In this document: positions 6,692-14,780 of the stretch, piece after piece | How positions within the stretch are numbered: position 1 is the stretch's first letter | Layout of the letters: each line of letters opens with the position of its first letter | NCBI GenBank assembly: GCA_964487215.1 | Contig: CAZAPU010000015.1 | Location: 1 to 16,493 of the forward strand | Source: CAG-611 sp964487215 | GTDB lineage: Bacteria; Bacillota_I; Bacilli_A; RF39; UBA660 | Length of the DNA stretch: 16,493 bases | Direction of reading: 5' to 3' | Position numbers and translations under genes: made by a program | Notes under the pieces: generated by a model | Databases searched by the model: none | Seen by the model: only the letters and a program-made list of their open reading frames with translations | Told to the model about the DNA's origin: nothing

Positions 6692-8791
6692 ATGGAAAAT
6701 GAAAAGAATGAAAGAAAGAAAAAAATTATTTGGAAAATAGTGATAAATGTACTAACTATCACTACAGCAGTATCCTTACTTTTCTGTCTATATTCCGTAT
6801 TTATTATTAGTGGAATTGAAACTGAAATAAGATATATTGCAATGGGTGCTCTATTCTTAGTAAATTTATTGATTTTAATTGCACTAAGAAGAATAACAAG
6901 AAAGAAAAAAATTATTAGTTATATTATTTATATAGTTATTTTAGCAATATTGACTGTTGGTCAAGGCTATTTAGGATATTTCCTATTTAAAACCTACTCT
7001 TCTATTGATAATATTAATAAAGATAATATTACCTATTCAACTAATATTGTTGTATTAAAAGATAGTAAAATATTAGATGCTGATGCATTAAGTGGTAAGA
7101 AAATAGGTATTGTTGTTGATGAAACTTCAATAGATGGATATATCATTGGTATGGAGATTGTTAAAGAATTAAAATTAAATGATTCTGCTACAATTGTTGA
7201 ATATGATAATATATCTAATTTAATTGGAGATTTATACGATAATAAAGTTGAAGCAGCTATTGTATCAAACAATTATGTAAGTATGTTAAAATCTCTTGAT
7301 AGATTTGAAAAAATAGCTGATGAAGTTAGACAAATTTATAAAAAAGAAAAAACACTAACTAAAAATGAAATAGCAAAGATTACTGGTAGTGAAGTTATTA
7401 ATCTAAATACATCTAATTCAATTACTGAACCATTTTCAATCTTAGTAATGGGTATTGATTCTGAAGGAGTATCACTTGCACAAAATGCTACTGGTAATGG
7501 TGATGCCTTAATGTTAGTTACTTTTAATCCTAAAACTTTGAATGCTACAATATTAAGTATTCCTAGAGATACATATGTAGTTATTCCTTGTTTAGGAAAT
7601 ATTGAAAATAAAATTACTCATGCTGCTTGGGGCGGAGAAAGTTGTGTAATAAAATCAGTACAAAATTTAACTGGATTAAATATTGATTACTATGTAAAAA
7701 TTAATTTTAAAGGTGTTGTTAATCTTGTAGATACACTTGGTGGTATTACCGTAAATGTTCCAGATTCACTAGATGGTGTATGTGAACAAAATAGTGATAG
7801 AGCTTTTGGAGATTATCAACAATGCTTTACAGCAGGAACTCAAGTATTAAATGGTGAACAAGCCTTAGCAATGGCTAGACATAGAAAAACACTTTTAACT
7901 GGTGATTTTGCTAGAGGATTAAATCAACAATTAGTAGTTCAAGGAATTTTAAATCAATTAAAAACTGTTAGAAGTGCGAATCAAGCATTGAAAATATTAG
8001 ATGCAATTAGTATTAGTATGGATACTAATTTCACTACAAAACAATTACTTTCGTTCTATGATATTGCAAAGAATTTATTTGAAACTAGTAGTACTTCTAA
8101 TTTGATTAATATGCAACAATTATATTTAACTGGAGCTGGACAAATGATTTATGATGAAAGAGCAAATATGGTTATGTATGACTTTATAGTAAATAAATGT
8201 AGTTTAGCAGATGTAGTTTCAGTAATGAATAAAAACTTAGGTAAAGAAACAGTTGGATGGACTAAACAAATGGATTTTGATATTGAAGATCCTTTCTCAA
8301 TGAAAATAATTGGTGAAGATGCTTCTTGTAGAACATCTACTTACACCCTTCTACCTAGTGTTGAAGGTAAAGGTGAAGCCGAAGCAATAGCGATATTACA
8401 AGGTTATGGTTTATCTGTAAATGTTGAATATACTTCTGATACATCAAGAGGAGTTGGAATTGTAATTTCACAAAATTTCCCTGATGGAAAAAGATTAGAT
8501 AAACTTAATCCAAAAGCTGCTACTATTTTAGTAACAAAAGCTGAAGTTGTTAAAGAAGAAGATTCAACAAATGGAACTTGTTCAGATGATAGTTATACAT
8601 CAAAATTAACTTGTAAAGCTGCTGATGAAACTTGGACTGAAAATGATGATGAAGAAGAGACACCAACCGAACCAACTGAACCTAGTGTGCCTGAAGAACC
8701 TAGTGAATCTGAACAAACAAGTAGCTGTTCAGACTCTCAATATACTACAAAAGAAGATTGTGAGAATGCTGACGAAACTTGGACTGAATAA
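6692..8791 (+). CDS. LytR-CpsA-Psr (LCP) family ligase with solute-binding-like and PASTA-like domains
   Basis: LCP enzymes transfer undecaprenyl-linked polymers such as teichoic acids or capsule to peptidoglycan on the outer membrane face. The 699-residue protein has membrane segments at about 14-40, 46-66 and 74-100, then a region (about 115-215) with the look of a periplasmic solute-binding lobe (SGKKIGIVVDETS, followed by NKVEAAIVSNNYVS), and the LCP domain at 247-425. LCP residues seen are D271, SIPRDT with R292 and D293, and the ARHR motif with R396 and R398. A PASTA-like domain (552-616) follows, then an acidic Pro/Glu linker and two Cys-rich repeats (628-650, 679-699). AGGAGG precedes the ATG. 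It has its own promoter and sits beside ponA. The polymer it attaches is unknown. Confidence 0.9.
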   Translation: MENEKNERKKKIIWKIVINVLTITTAVSLLFCLYSVFIISGIETEIRYIAMGALFLVNLLILIALRRITRKKKIISYIIYIVILAILTVGQGYLGYFLFKTYSSIDNINKDNITYSTNIVVLKDSKILDADALSGKKIGIVVDETSIDGYIIGMEIVKELKLNDSATIVEYDNISNLIGDLYDNKVEAAIVSNNYVSMLKSLDRFEKIADEVRQIYKKEKTLTKNEIAKITGSEVINLNTSNSITEPFSILVMGIDSEGVSLAQNATGNGDALMLVTFNPKTLNATILSIPRDTYVVIPCLGNIENKITHAAWGGESCVIKSVQNLTGLNIDYYVKINFKGVVNLVDTLGGITVNVPDSLDGVCEQNSDRAFGDYQQCFTAGTQVLNGEQALAMARHRKTLLTGDFARGLNQQLVVQGILNQLKTVRSANQALKILDAISISMDTNFTTKQLLSFYDIAKNLFETSSTSNLINMQQLYLTGAGQMIYDERANMVMYDFIVNKCSLADVVSVMNKNLGKETVGWTKQMDFDIEDPFSMKIIGEDASCRTSTYTLLPSVEGKGEAEAIAILQGYGLSVNVEYTSDTSRGVGIVISQNFPDGKRLDKLNPKAATILVTKAEVVKEEDSTNGTCSDDSYTSKLTCKAADETWTENDDEEETPTEPTEPSVPEEPSESEQTSSCSDSQYTTKEDCENADETWTE

Positions 8792-8806
8792 TTATTAAAG
8801 TAAAAG

Positions 8807-8833
8807 AAAAGATATTCATTTGAATATCTTTTT
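8807..8833. terminator. Bidirectional intrinsic terminator between converging genes
   Basis: AAAAGATATTC (8807-8817) and GAATATCTTTT (8822-8832) form an 11-base stem around ATTT, with A runs on one side and T runs on the other. It serves both the LCP gene (plus) and nrdG (minus), which ends at 8837. Confidence 0.85.
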
Positions 8834-8836
8834 AGT

Positions 8837-9425
8837 TTATATAAATAAGCATTTAGAAATGACTTTTGGTTTAGTACTTTTATCATATTTTCTAATAATA
8901 CTAACTTTATTATCTTTTAAACTCTTTTTTACATTTATTATTCTTTGATTAGTAGAACCTCTAAATTTACAATCATAACTTTTTTTATCAATCATAAATT
9001 TTCCATCTACTAATACATCTATATTATTTAATAATTCAATTGCTTTAGAATTTTTTATTAAATCTTCAAAAACAAATCCTGTATAACACCAAACATTTAA
9101 TCCTAAACTTTTTGCAAATTTTGCTATATCAGCACAAGCTTCTGCTTGAAAGAATGGATCCCCTCCTGATAATGTTATACCATCTTGTATTTTTGTTTCT
9201 TTAATTTGATCTTTTATAACAGTAGTATCAACTAAAACTCCACCATTAAAATCCTTTCCTAAGTTCACGCTGTTTGCAAAACCCTNNNNNNNNNNCATGT
9301 GTTTCTGGATTATGGCAACCAGGGCAATTATGTGAACATCCTTGAGTCCAAATAACTGCTCTTAAGCCTTCCCCATCTACAATACTATCTTTTAAAATAA
9401 CAGTATCTGCTAATCTAATTTTCAT
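8837..9425 (-). CDS. nrdG: Anaerobic ribonucleotide reductase activating enzyme (radical SAM), interrupted by an assembly gap
   Basis: NrdG is a radical SAM iron-sulphur protein that installs the glycyl radical on NrdD. From the ATG at 9425 the first 43 residues read MKIRLADTVILKD, then IVDGEGLR and the cluster motif CSHNCPGC (CxxxCxxC, residues 30-37), ending CHNPETH. Ten N follow (9286-9295). Beyond the gap the frame continues with DFNGGVLVD, LSGGDPFFQAE, VWCYTGFVFEDL and LINNIDVLVDGKF-like sequence to the stop at 8837. As written, the two parts differ by one base in frame. The 32 bases at 9254-9285 do not match NrdG, where ETH is normally followed at once by DFNGG. Without them the protein would be 181 residues, a normal length. 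The ATG directly abuts the nrdD stop. Confidence 0.9.
9286..9295. other. Scaffold gap of ten N
   Basis: Ten undetermined bases inside nrdG. The number does not preserve the reading frame, so it is probably an arbitrary spacer, and the contig end on its left carries sequence that does not fit. Confidence 0.97.
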
Positions 9426-11774
9426 CTATACTTTACCGTGTTTTACACGATCATGTTCTTCAGCTCTTTTACCATTATTAAATCTATCTACTGTACCTAC
9501 CAAATAACCTGTAATTCTTCTAATTCTTTCAAATTTAACACCATCAGATTCAGTTCTACCACATCCTGGACATTGATCTCCAATTACACCAATAAATCCA
9601 CAAATAGGGTCTCTATCAACTGGATGATTAATTGCTCCATAACCTATTCCAGCTTCTTTCATTTGTCTTACTATTTTTTCAAATGCTTCAACATTACCTG
9701 TTGGATCTCCATCTAATTCAATATATGTAATATGTCCTGCATTAGTTAATGCATGGAATGGTGCTTCTGCCTTTATTTTCTTTTCTATTGTTGTATTGTA
9801 ATAAACTGGTACATGGAATGAATTAGTATAATATTCACGATCTGTTATACCAGGAAGAATTCCAAAGATTGATTTATCAATATTAGTAAATCTTCCACTT
9901 AAACCTTCAGCAGGTGTTGCAAGTAAAGTAAAGTTTAATTTATATTCATTACAATACTCATCACATTTTGCTCTCATATGTTTAATAATTTCATATCCTA
10001 AATCCCAAGCTTTTTTACTTTCACCATGATGCTCACCAATTAAAGCTTTAAGAGTTTCTGCAAGTCCGATAAAACCAATACTTAATGTACCATGTTTTAA
10101 TATTTTCTTTAATTTATCTGTATTTTTTAATCCTTTTGAATCAATCCATACTCCTTGTCCTAATAAGAATGGGAAATTATATACTCTTTTAGAACATTGT
10201 ATTTCAAATCTTTCCAATAATTGATCTCTTACCAAATCCATAATTGAATCTAACTCTTCATAGAATCCTTTCATATCTGTTTTACCAGTAGTAGCAATTC
10301 CATGCTTAATTCCTAATCTAACAAGGTTAATTGATGTAAATGATAGATTACCTCTTCCAGGAGTAATTGCTTTTGTAGGGTCAACTACATTAGCCATAAC
10401 TCTGGTTCTACAACCCATATACCCAACTTCTGTTCTATAATCTCCAGGTTTATAAAAAGGTATATTAAATGGTGCATCAATAAATGAAAAGTTAGGGAAT
10501 AATCTTTTAGCACTTACACGACATGCAAGTTGGAAAAGATCATAGTTTGGATCTTTTTTATTATAGTTTATTCCTTCTTTTACTTTAAATATAGATACTG
10601 GAAATATTGGAGTTTCTCCTCTTCCTAAACCAGCATCTGTAGCTAATAAGAAGTTTTTAATTACCATTCTTCCTTCAGGAGAAATATCTGTTCCTAAGTT
10701 AACTGATGAAAATGGAACTTGTGCTCCTGCTCTTGAATGCATTGTATTCAAGTTATGAATAAATCCCTCCATAGCTTGATAAGTCATTCTATTAGTTTTT
10801 TCAATTGCTTTTTCATGAGCAATTCTAATTATTTTTAAAATTCTATCTGTATCTTTAGCAAATTTATCTAAAGAAGAATAATCTTCTTCTATACTTTCTA
10901 ATTTATCAATTACTTTAATCATATTATTAAAATTGATTAAATGTAAAAATCCTTCTAATTCTAAGAAATCATATAAAGTTTGTTTAAACTCTTTCCTAAA
11001 TGTCTTTACAACTCCAGGTGCCATAAAATAATCAAATGCTGGAATTGATTGTCCACCATGCTGATCATTTTGATTAGATTGAATTGCAATAGCTGCCAAT
11101 GCTGAATAAGACATAATACTATTTGGTTTTCTTAAATGTCCATGACCTGTTGAAAAACCATCTTTAAACAAATCATGTAAATCAATCTGAGTACATGTAG
11201 TTGTACCCATTGGTAAGAAATCCATATCATGAATATGTATTATTCCTTCATCATGAGCTGCTGCAAATCTTGGATTCATTTTATAACTTTTTGCAAATTC
11301 TTTTGAAACAGTACTACCAAATTGTAGCATCATTCCCATAGCTGTATCTCCATCAATATTTGCATTTTCTCTTTTTGCATCTTCATCTTTTGCATCTTTC
11401 ATTCCTAAAGCTTCTAATGTCTTTAAGAATTTATGTTGCTTTGAAGCAAATACTTCTCTTGATTTTGCACGATTTTCTCTATAATTTGTAAAAGATTCAT
11501 ATACATCAGTATATTTTAACTCTTTTAATTGATCTTCAATTAAATCTTGAATCTTTTCAATTTGAATAGATTTTTTGTCCTTATACTCCACTTTAATTCT
11601 TGAAATTACAGATTCATAAACTTTGTTTACATCATTTCCTCCATAATTTTCATTTTCAATGCTATCAAAACCTTTCTTAATAGCAATAGCAATCTTTTCA
11701 CCATTAAAGATTACCTTTTTTCCATCTCTTTTAACAACTGTTAGGTCAGCTGTTTTTTCTACTACTGTGGTCAT
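9426..11774 (-). CDS. nrdD: Class III anaerobic ribonucleoside-triphosphate reductase
   Basis: NrdD reduces ribonucleoside triphosphates to deoxy forms under anoxic conditions using a glycyl radical and formate. The 782-residue protein has an N-terminal ATP-cone (about 12-100, beginning LTVVKRDGKKVIFNGEKIA) for allosteric control, the long catalytic barrel, and a C-terminal zinc region with C725, C735 and C738 (ICGF and CPGC). The glycyl radical loop RRITGYLVG places the radical at G756. Length is typical. The ATG at 11774 has AAGGAGG upstream. nrdG follows without any intervening base (TAG then ATG), so the enzyme and its activase are coupled. A promoter lies at 11821-11849. I found no NrdR box upstream. 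Confidence 0.96.
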   Translation of the reverse strand: MTTVVEKTADLTVVKRDGKKVIFNGEKIAIAIKKGFDSIENENYGGNDVNKVYESVISRIKVEYKDKKSIQIEKIQDLIEDQLKELKYTDVYESFTNYRENRAKSREVFASKQHKFLKTLEALGMKDAKDEDAKRENANIDGDTAMGMMLQFGSTVSKEFAKSYKMNPRFAAAHDEGIIHIHDMDFLPMGTTTCTQIDLHDLFKDGFSTGHGHLRKPNSIMSYSALAAIAIQSNQNDQHGGQSIPAFDYFMAPGVVKTFRKEFKQTLYDFLELEGFLHLINFNNMIKVIDKLESIEEDYSSLDKFAKDTDRILKIIRIAHEKAIEKTNRMTYQAMEGFIHNLNTMHSRAGAQVPFSSVNLGTDISPEGRMVIKNFLLATDAGLGRGETPIFPVSIFKVKEGINYNKKDPNYDLFQLACRVSAKRLFPNFSFIDAPFNIPFYKPGDYRTEVGYMGCRTRVMANVVDPTKAITPGRGNLSFTSINLVRLGIKHGIATTGKTDMKGFYEELDSIMDLVRDQLLERFEIQCSKRVYNFPFLLGQGVWIDSKGLKNTDKLKKILKHGTLSIGFIGLAETLKALIGEHHGESKKAWDLGYEIIKHMRAKCDEYCNEYKLNFTLLATPAEGLSGRFTNIDKSIFGILPGITDREYYTNSFHVPVYYNTTIEKKIKAEAPFHALTNAGHITYIELDGDPTGNVEAFEKIVRQMKEAGIGYGAINHPVDRDPICGFIGVIGDQCPGCGRTESDGVKFERIRRITGYLVGTVDRFNNGKRAEEHDRVKHGKV

Positions 11775-11820
11775 AATAATTTTATCCTCCTTCTTATTAT
11801 TTCAAATAGTTTCTAATTTG

Positions 11821-11849
11821 ATTTTAGTTTTAAAACATATAAAAGTCAA
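11821..11849 (-). promoter_or_regulatory. Sigma-A type promoter of nrdDG
   Basis: Minus strand TTGACT (11844-11849), 17 bases, TAAAAT (11821-11826), leaving a leader of about 40 bases before the nrdD ATG. Confidence 0.7.
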
Positions 11850-11882
11850 TACGAACAAAAGACATTTTTTTACAAAAAAAAT

Positions 11883-11909
11883 AAAACCCTTAATTATAAA
11901 GGTTTTTAT
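11883..11909 (-). terminator. Intrinsic terminator after popT
   Basis: AAAACC pairs with GGTTTT across a short AT-rich loop that can extend the stem with TT/AA pairs. T runs flank both sides, so it may work in both directions. It lies between the popT stop (11949) and the nrdD promoter. Confidence 0.65.
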
Positions 11910-11948
11910 TTTTTAACCTAGTGTTAAGTATTGTAAATAGATTTTACA

Positions 11949-12791
11949 TTATTCTTTGTCAATTGCTCTTGATAGGAAATAACCCCATAAAAAAGCCAAA
12001 ACACAAGTAGCAATATTTGCAAACGAAAATGTAAAACTTTCTATTTGCAAAATTAATAATACAACTGATGAAACAACAAAACCCATAATTGCAAAATATG
12101 TTGGAGTTTCATACTTCTTTAATAATTTACTTATTAATTTTGCCATAAATATTATTCCGATTAATACTCCAATTCCAAATGGCACTAAAATTAATAAATT
12201 ACTTCCCAATTGATTAAAATTAGTTAAATTAGAAACAGTATCAATTATTTTTTCATAATATCCAAGTAACATTAATATAAATGAACCACTTATACCAGGA
12301 ATAACCATAGATGCTGATGCTATAAATCCAATAAGTACCAATAATAAGTAATCTATAACACCCATATTTTCAAAGGAAGTATTAATATCACCAACTTTTA
12401 AGAAATTAAGTCCAATAACTATAATAAATGTTATAAGGAATATTGTAATATTTTTCCAATTACTTTTACCTTTTGTTTTATTAACTAATAATGATACTCC
12501 ACCTACTATTAAACCTACAAATAAGAAAATAGTTTGTGCTCTAAAATGTAATAAAGCATACTTTACTAATTTGCTTGTAGTAATTAAGGCTACTATTACT
12601 CCTAATATAATAGGTAACAATAATTTAAAATTAGTTTTTATATCTTTAAAAAAATTACCTATTGAATTTAATAATGTTTCATACAATCCTAAAGTAACAG
12701 CTAAAGTTCCACCACTAACTCCAGGTATTACATTAGCAACACCTAAAATAAATCCTTTTATAAAGGTTATTAAATTATCTTTTACACTCAT
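11949..12791 (-). CDS. popT: Polyprenyl-phosphate transporter PopT (DUF368 family)
   Basis: DUF368 proteins return undecaprenyl phosphate, the lipid carrier for wall polymers, to the inner membrane leaflet. The 280-residue protein is almost entirely hydrophobic, with about eight membrane segments. It shows the two family motifs in an internal duplication: VIPGVSGGT at 21-29 and VIPGISGS at 164-171, each at the start of a re-entrant-looking hydrophobic stretch. The ATG at 12791 has AGGAG upstream, overlapping the TAG stop of the 85-residue gene before it, so the two are translated together. The family assignment is firm. The substrate is known from studied relatives and inferred here. It fits with the ponA and LCP genes, which consume carrier-linked precursors. 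Confidence 0.88.
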   Translation of the reverse strand: MSVKDNLITFIKGFILGVANVIPGVSGGTLAVTLGLYETLLNSIGNFFKDIKTNFKLLLPIILGVIVALITTSKLVKYALLHFRAQTIFLFVGLIVGGVSLLVNKTKGKSNWKNITIFLITFIIVIGLNFLKVGDINTSFENMGVIDYLLLVLIGFIASASMVIPGISGSFILMLLGYYEKIIDTVSNLTNFNQLGSNLLILVPFGIGVLIGIIFMAKLISKLLKKYETPTYFAIMGFVVSSVVLLILQIESFTFSFANIATCVLAFLWGYFLSRAIDKE

Positions 12792-12803
12792 ATCTTACTT
12801 CTC

Positions 12804-13061
12804 CTATATGTCTTTCATAAACCATAATTTCAAACTATATTTAATGCTATCAGAATTATATACAACAATCTTATAAATATAATTATCATATACTTTTACA
12901 GTTCCATTCTCAACATCATATGTTTTTTCTTTTAATACTATTATAGGCTCTTTACCATCTGCAATATTACCAAAATTAATATAGCCTATTATAAACCAGA
13001 AAACTAATAATAAAAATATAATTTCTGATATAATTAACAATATTCTTTTAACTAATTTCAT
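12804..13061 (-). CDS. Small single-pass membrane protein of unknown function
   Basis: The 85-residue protein begins MKLVKRILLIISEIIFLLL with one membrane helix at about 6-29, followed by an outside domain of about 55 residues predicted to be beta-rich (IIVLKEKTYDVENGTVKVYD) and containing no cysteine. I do not recognise the family. GGAGG lies 7 bases upstream of the ATG, and a strong promoter lies at 13080-13108. Its stop codon overlaps the popT ribosome binding site, so it is the first gene of a two-gene operon with popT. A partner or accessory role in PopT function is possible, but only the linkage supports it. Confidence 0.75.
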   Translation of the reverse strand: MKLVKRILLIISEIIFLLLVFWFIIGYINFGNIADGKEPIIVLKEKTYDVENGTVKVYDNYIYKIVVYNSDSIKYSLKLWFMKDI

Positions 13062-13079
13062 CTCTATTCCTCCAATTTT

Positions 13080-13108
13080 ATTATATTATTTTTTTAAAGT
13101 TTTAACAA
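13080..13108 (-). promoter_or_regulatory. Sigma-A type promoter of the popT operon
   Basis: Minus strand TTGTTA (13103-13108), 17 bases, TATAAT (13080-13085), 18 bases upstream of the ATG at 13061. Confidence 0.75.
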
Positions 13109-13115
13109 GTATAAA

Positions 13116-13139
13116 AAAAGAACTTAATTAAGTTCTTTT
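13116..13139 (-). terminator. Intrinsic terminator after the I42 inhibitor gene
   Basis: A perfect 24-base palindrome (arms AAAAGAACTT and AAGTTCTTTT around AATT) is followed on the minus strand by a T run. It includes the stop codon and last codons of the gene. Confidence 0.8.
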
Positions 13140-13516
13140 ATGCTTAAGTCTTTATCTACCTCTAAAATATATATTTCTGTTTTTATAGTACTGTTTTCTT
13201 CAAAAGATCTTTGATAATCACAATTTAAAACAACTCTTCCTGCTTTTAATCCTTTAAATTTATATGTCCAAACACCTGAAGATCCAACTACATTTTTATC
13301 ATCAGTTGTATAACTGTCACCTACTTGTTTTAAAATTCCCTCTTTATTAGCTGTACATTTCCATTCATAACCTGTTGTTGCATTTCCTTCAAGTCTTATA
13401 GAAATAGTTTTACCTCTACTCAATATAGCAATAATTACACCAATAACGGCTAATAATATAACAACAAATGCTATTTTTATAATTGTATTTTTATTCTCTT
13501 TTTTATTTTTTTCCAT
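13124..13516 (-). CDS. Membrane-anchored chagasin-like (inhibitor family I42) protein
   Basis: I42 proteins are immunoglobulin-fold inhibitors of papain-like cysteine proteases. The 130-residue protein has a membrane helix or uncleaved signal anchor at about 11-32 and the inhibitor domain at about 37-125. All three contact loops are recognisable: GNATTGYEW (44-52, family GNPTTGY-W), VGSSGVW (77-83) and YQRSFEE (101-107, family RPWE-type loop). The fold would lie outside the cell. The ATG has AAAGGAT upstream, and the gene has its own promoter and terminator, so it is a single-gene unit. Function is inferred from the family. The middle and last loops are less conserved than the first, so the target is unknown. 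Confidence 0.75.
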   Translation of the reverse strand: MEKNKKENKNTIIKIAFVVILLAVIGVIIAILSRGKTISIRLEGNATTGYEWKCTANKEGILKQVGDSYTTDDKNVVGSSGVWTYKFKGLKAGRVVLNCDYQRSFEENSTIKTEIYILEVDKDLSIKELN

Positions 13517-13536
13517 ATTTTATCCTTTCATTAATT

Positions 13537-13565
13537 ATTATATCATTACATAAAAAGTAATTCAA
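13537..13565 (-). promoter_or_regulatory. Sigma-A type promoter of the I42 inhibitor gene
   Basis: Minus strand TTGAAT (13560-13565), 17 bases, TATAAT (13537-13542), 20 bases before the ATG. Confidence 0.75.
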
Positions 13566-13586
13566 ATAAAATATTAAATAAAACTT

Positions 13587-14045
13587 TTATTTAACTATAT
13601 ATTTTTTAAAACTATCTAATTTTACAACTTCTTTTAATTTGGTTGGCAAAATATAAAGGTTTTCAAATTCATTTAATTCTTTCCAATAGTATTTTGTTCT
13701 TAATGAATCTAAATTAAGCATACCATCCTTTATTCCATAATCTTCAATTAAATTATATTTATATATAAAATATAATTCATGAAATTTAACTCCATTTTCC
13801 GTGAAAAAATTTTCAATTACACTTATTAATTCACCATCTAAATTAGAAATATCTATTCCTAATTCTTCCTTTATTTCACGATTTAAAGCTGAAATAGTAT
13901 CTTCTAGTATTTTAACTCTTCCACCTGGAATAACACAAAAAGGAGCAATATCACCTTGTTCTATTAAAACTTTATCCTTATACTGAAGTACTGCTCCTAC
14001 TCTAAAGTTATATTTAACTTCATCAATCATTAAAGATATATCCAT
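13587..14045 (-). CDS. Nudix hydrolase
   Basis: Nudix enzymes hydrolyse nucleoside diphosphates linked to other groups, such as damaged nucleotides or sugar nucleotides. The 152-residue protein has a complete Nudix box, GX5EX7REUXEEXGU: G42, E48, R56, E57, E60, E61, G63. The flanking strands (FRVGAVLQYKDKVLIEQ, CVIPGGR) are normal, and there is no signal peptide. The substrate cannot be told from the sequence. The ATG at 14045 has GGAGG 5 bases upstream. The only promoter I see (14175-14203) lies upstream of an intrinsic terminator hairpin at 14079-14120, so the gene would be expressed only when that terminator is read through. Confidence 0.9.
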   Translation of the reverse strand: MDISLMIDEVKYNFRVGAVLQYKDKVLIEQGDIAPFCVIPGGRVKILEDTISALNREIKEELGIDISNLDGELISVIENFFTENGVKFHELYFIYKYNLIEDYGIKDGMLNLDSLRTKYYWKELNEFENLYILPTKLKEVVKLDSFKKYIVK

Positions 14046-14078
14046 TTTTACCTCCTTATGTTAAGTCAGGACACAAAA

Positions 14079-14120
14079 AATAGCAAATTGATATCATATA
14101 GAGTATCAATACTTGCTATT
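14079..14120 (-). terminator. Terminator hairpin in the Nudix leader, also serving the GNAT gene
   Basis: On the minus strand AATAGCAA (14113-14120) pairs with TTGCTATT (14079-14086), and inside it TTGATA pairs with TATCAA, followed by a run of six T. It lies between a good promoter and the Nudix start, so it can act as an attenuator. Confidence 0.8.
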
Positions 14121-14174
14121 ATGTCTTTTTTATTGTGTAAAATAATTTTTTTTCGTGAATACTCAACAAAATCA

Positions 14175-14203
14175 ATATTAATGTAATTAAAAATAATTGT
14201 CAA
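14175..14203 (-). promoter_or_regulatory. Sigma-A type promoter upstream of the Nudix leader
   Basis: Minus strand TTGACA (14198-14203), 17 bases, TAATAT (14175-14180). The -35 box begins just after the GNAT stop codon. The predicted leader to the Nudix ATG is about 120 bases. Confidence 0.7.
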
Positions 14204-14206
14204 GAA

Positions 14207-14743
14207 TTATTTATTAAAATCCTTTTTTAATATTTGAAGCATTACTATATCACAGTATTCACCATTAAAATAATGTGCTTCTTTCCATCTGCCAAATTCT
14301 ACAAATCCAGCTTTTTTGTATGCTGCTATCGCTCTTTCATTAAAAGAAAAAGCATTTAATGAAATATTATGTAAATTTAATTGATTAAACCCATAATCAA
14401 GAAGTAATTTTATGGCTTCAGTTCCATATCCTTTGTTTCTATCTGATTCTTCTCCAATAAATATACCTAATTCTGCTGTACGATCTATTTCATTTATTTT
14501 TGTAAGAGAAATATTTCCTAATAAACGATCTTCTTCTTTCAATACAATAGCAAAATTATATTTTACTTGTACTGCTTTTTGTAAGTATTCTTTTTCTGCA
14601 TCAATTCCTATCAAATTAATTAGTTGATTAATTCCTTTATCTACTTCAAAATCATTCATCCATTTTGTATAAATTTCATAATCATCACTATTCATTGGAG
14701 ATAAATATAGTCTATCTCCAACTATTTTTCTAAAATATCGCAT
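14207..14743 (-). CDS. GNAT-family N-acetyltransferase (RimJ/RimL-like)
   Basis: GNAT enzymes transfer an acetyl group from acetyl-CoA to an amine, for example on a protein N-terminus, a polyamine or an antibiotic. The 178-residue protein has the Acetyltransf_3 type fold. Motif A reads ELGIFIGEESDRNKGYGTEA, with the pyrophosphate loop R102-x-x-G-x-G107, and NAFSFNERAIAAYKKAGF is the typical motif B with the Asn and Tyr that contact CoA. The start MRYFRKIVGDRLYLSP matches this subgroup. AAAGGAG lies 8 bases upstream of the ATG. The substrate is unknown. A long leader with a promoter, a possible leader peptide and a terminator precedes it, which suggests induction by a specific signal. Confidence 0.88.
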   Translation of the reverse strand: MRYFRKIVGDRLYLSPMNSDDYEIYTKWMNDFEVDKGINQLINLIGIDAEKEYLQKAVQVKYNFAIVLKEEDRLLGNISLTKINEIDRTAELGIFIGEESDRNKGYGTEAIKLLLDYGFNQLNLHNISLNAFSFNERAIAAYKKAGFVEFGRWKEAHYFNGEYCDIVMLQILKKDFNK

Positions 14744-14780
14744 TTTTTATCTCCTTTCGTAATAAATATTAGCCTATATA

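Noticed and set aside
9296..9298. ATG beside the N gap as an nrdG start
   Set aside because: The true N-terminus with the CxxxCxxC motif lies upstream, from 9425. This ATG is a chance reading at a scaffold join.
11775..11945. NrdR box ahead of nrdD
   Set aside because: No sequence resembling ACACWATATNTWGTGT was found between nrdD and popT.
13575..13596. AT-only palindrome around the Nudix stop as a terminator
   Set aside because: It contains only A/T pairs apart from the centre and lacks a proper T tract, so it may be chance in AT-rich DNA.
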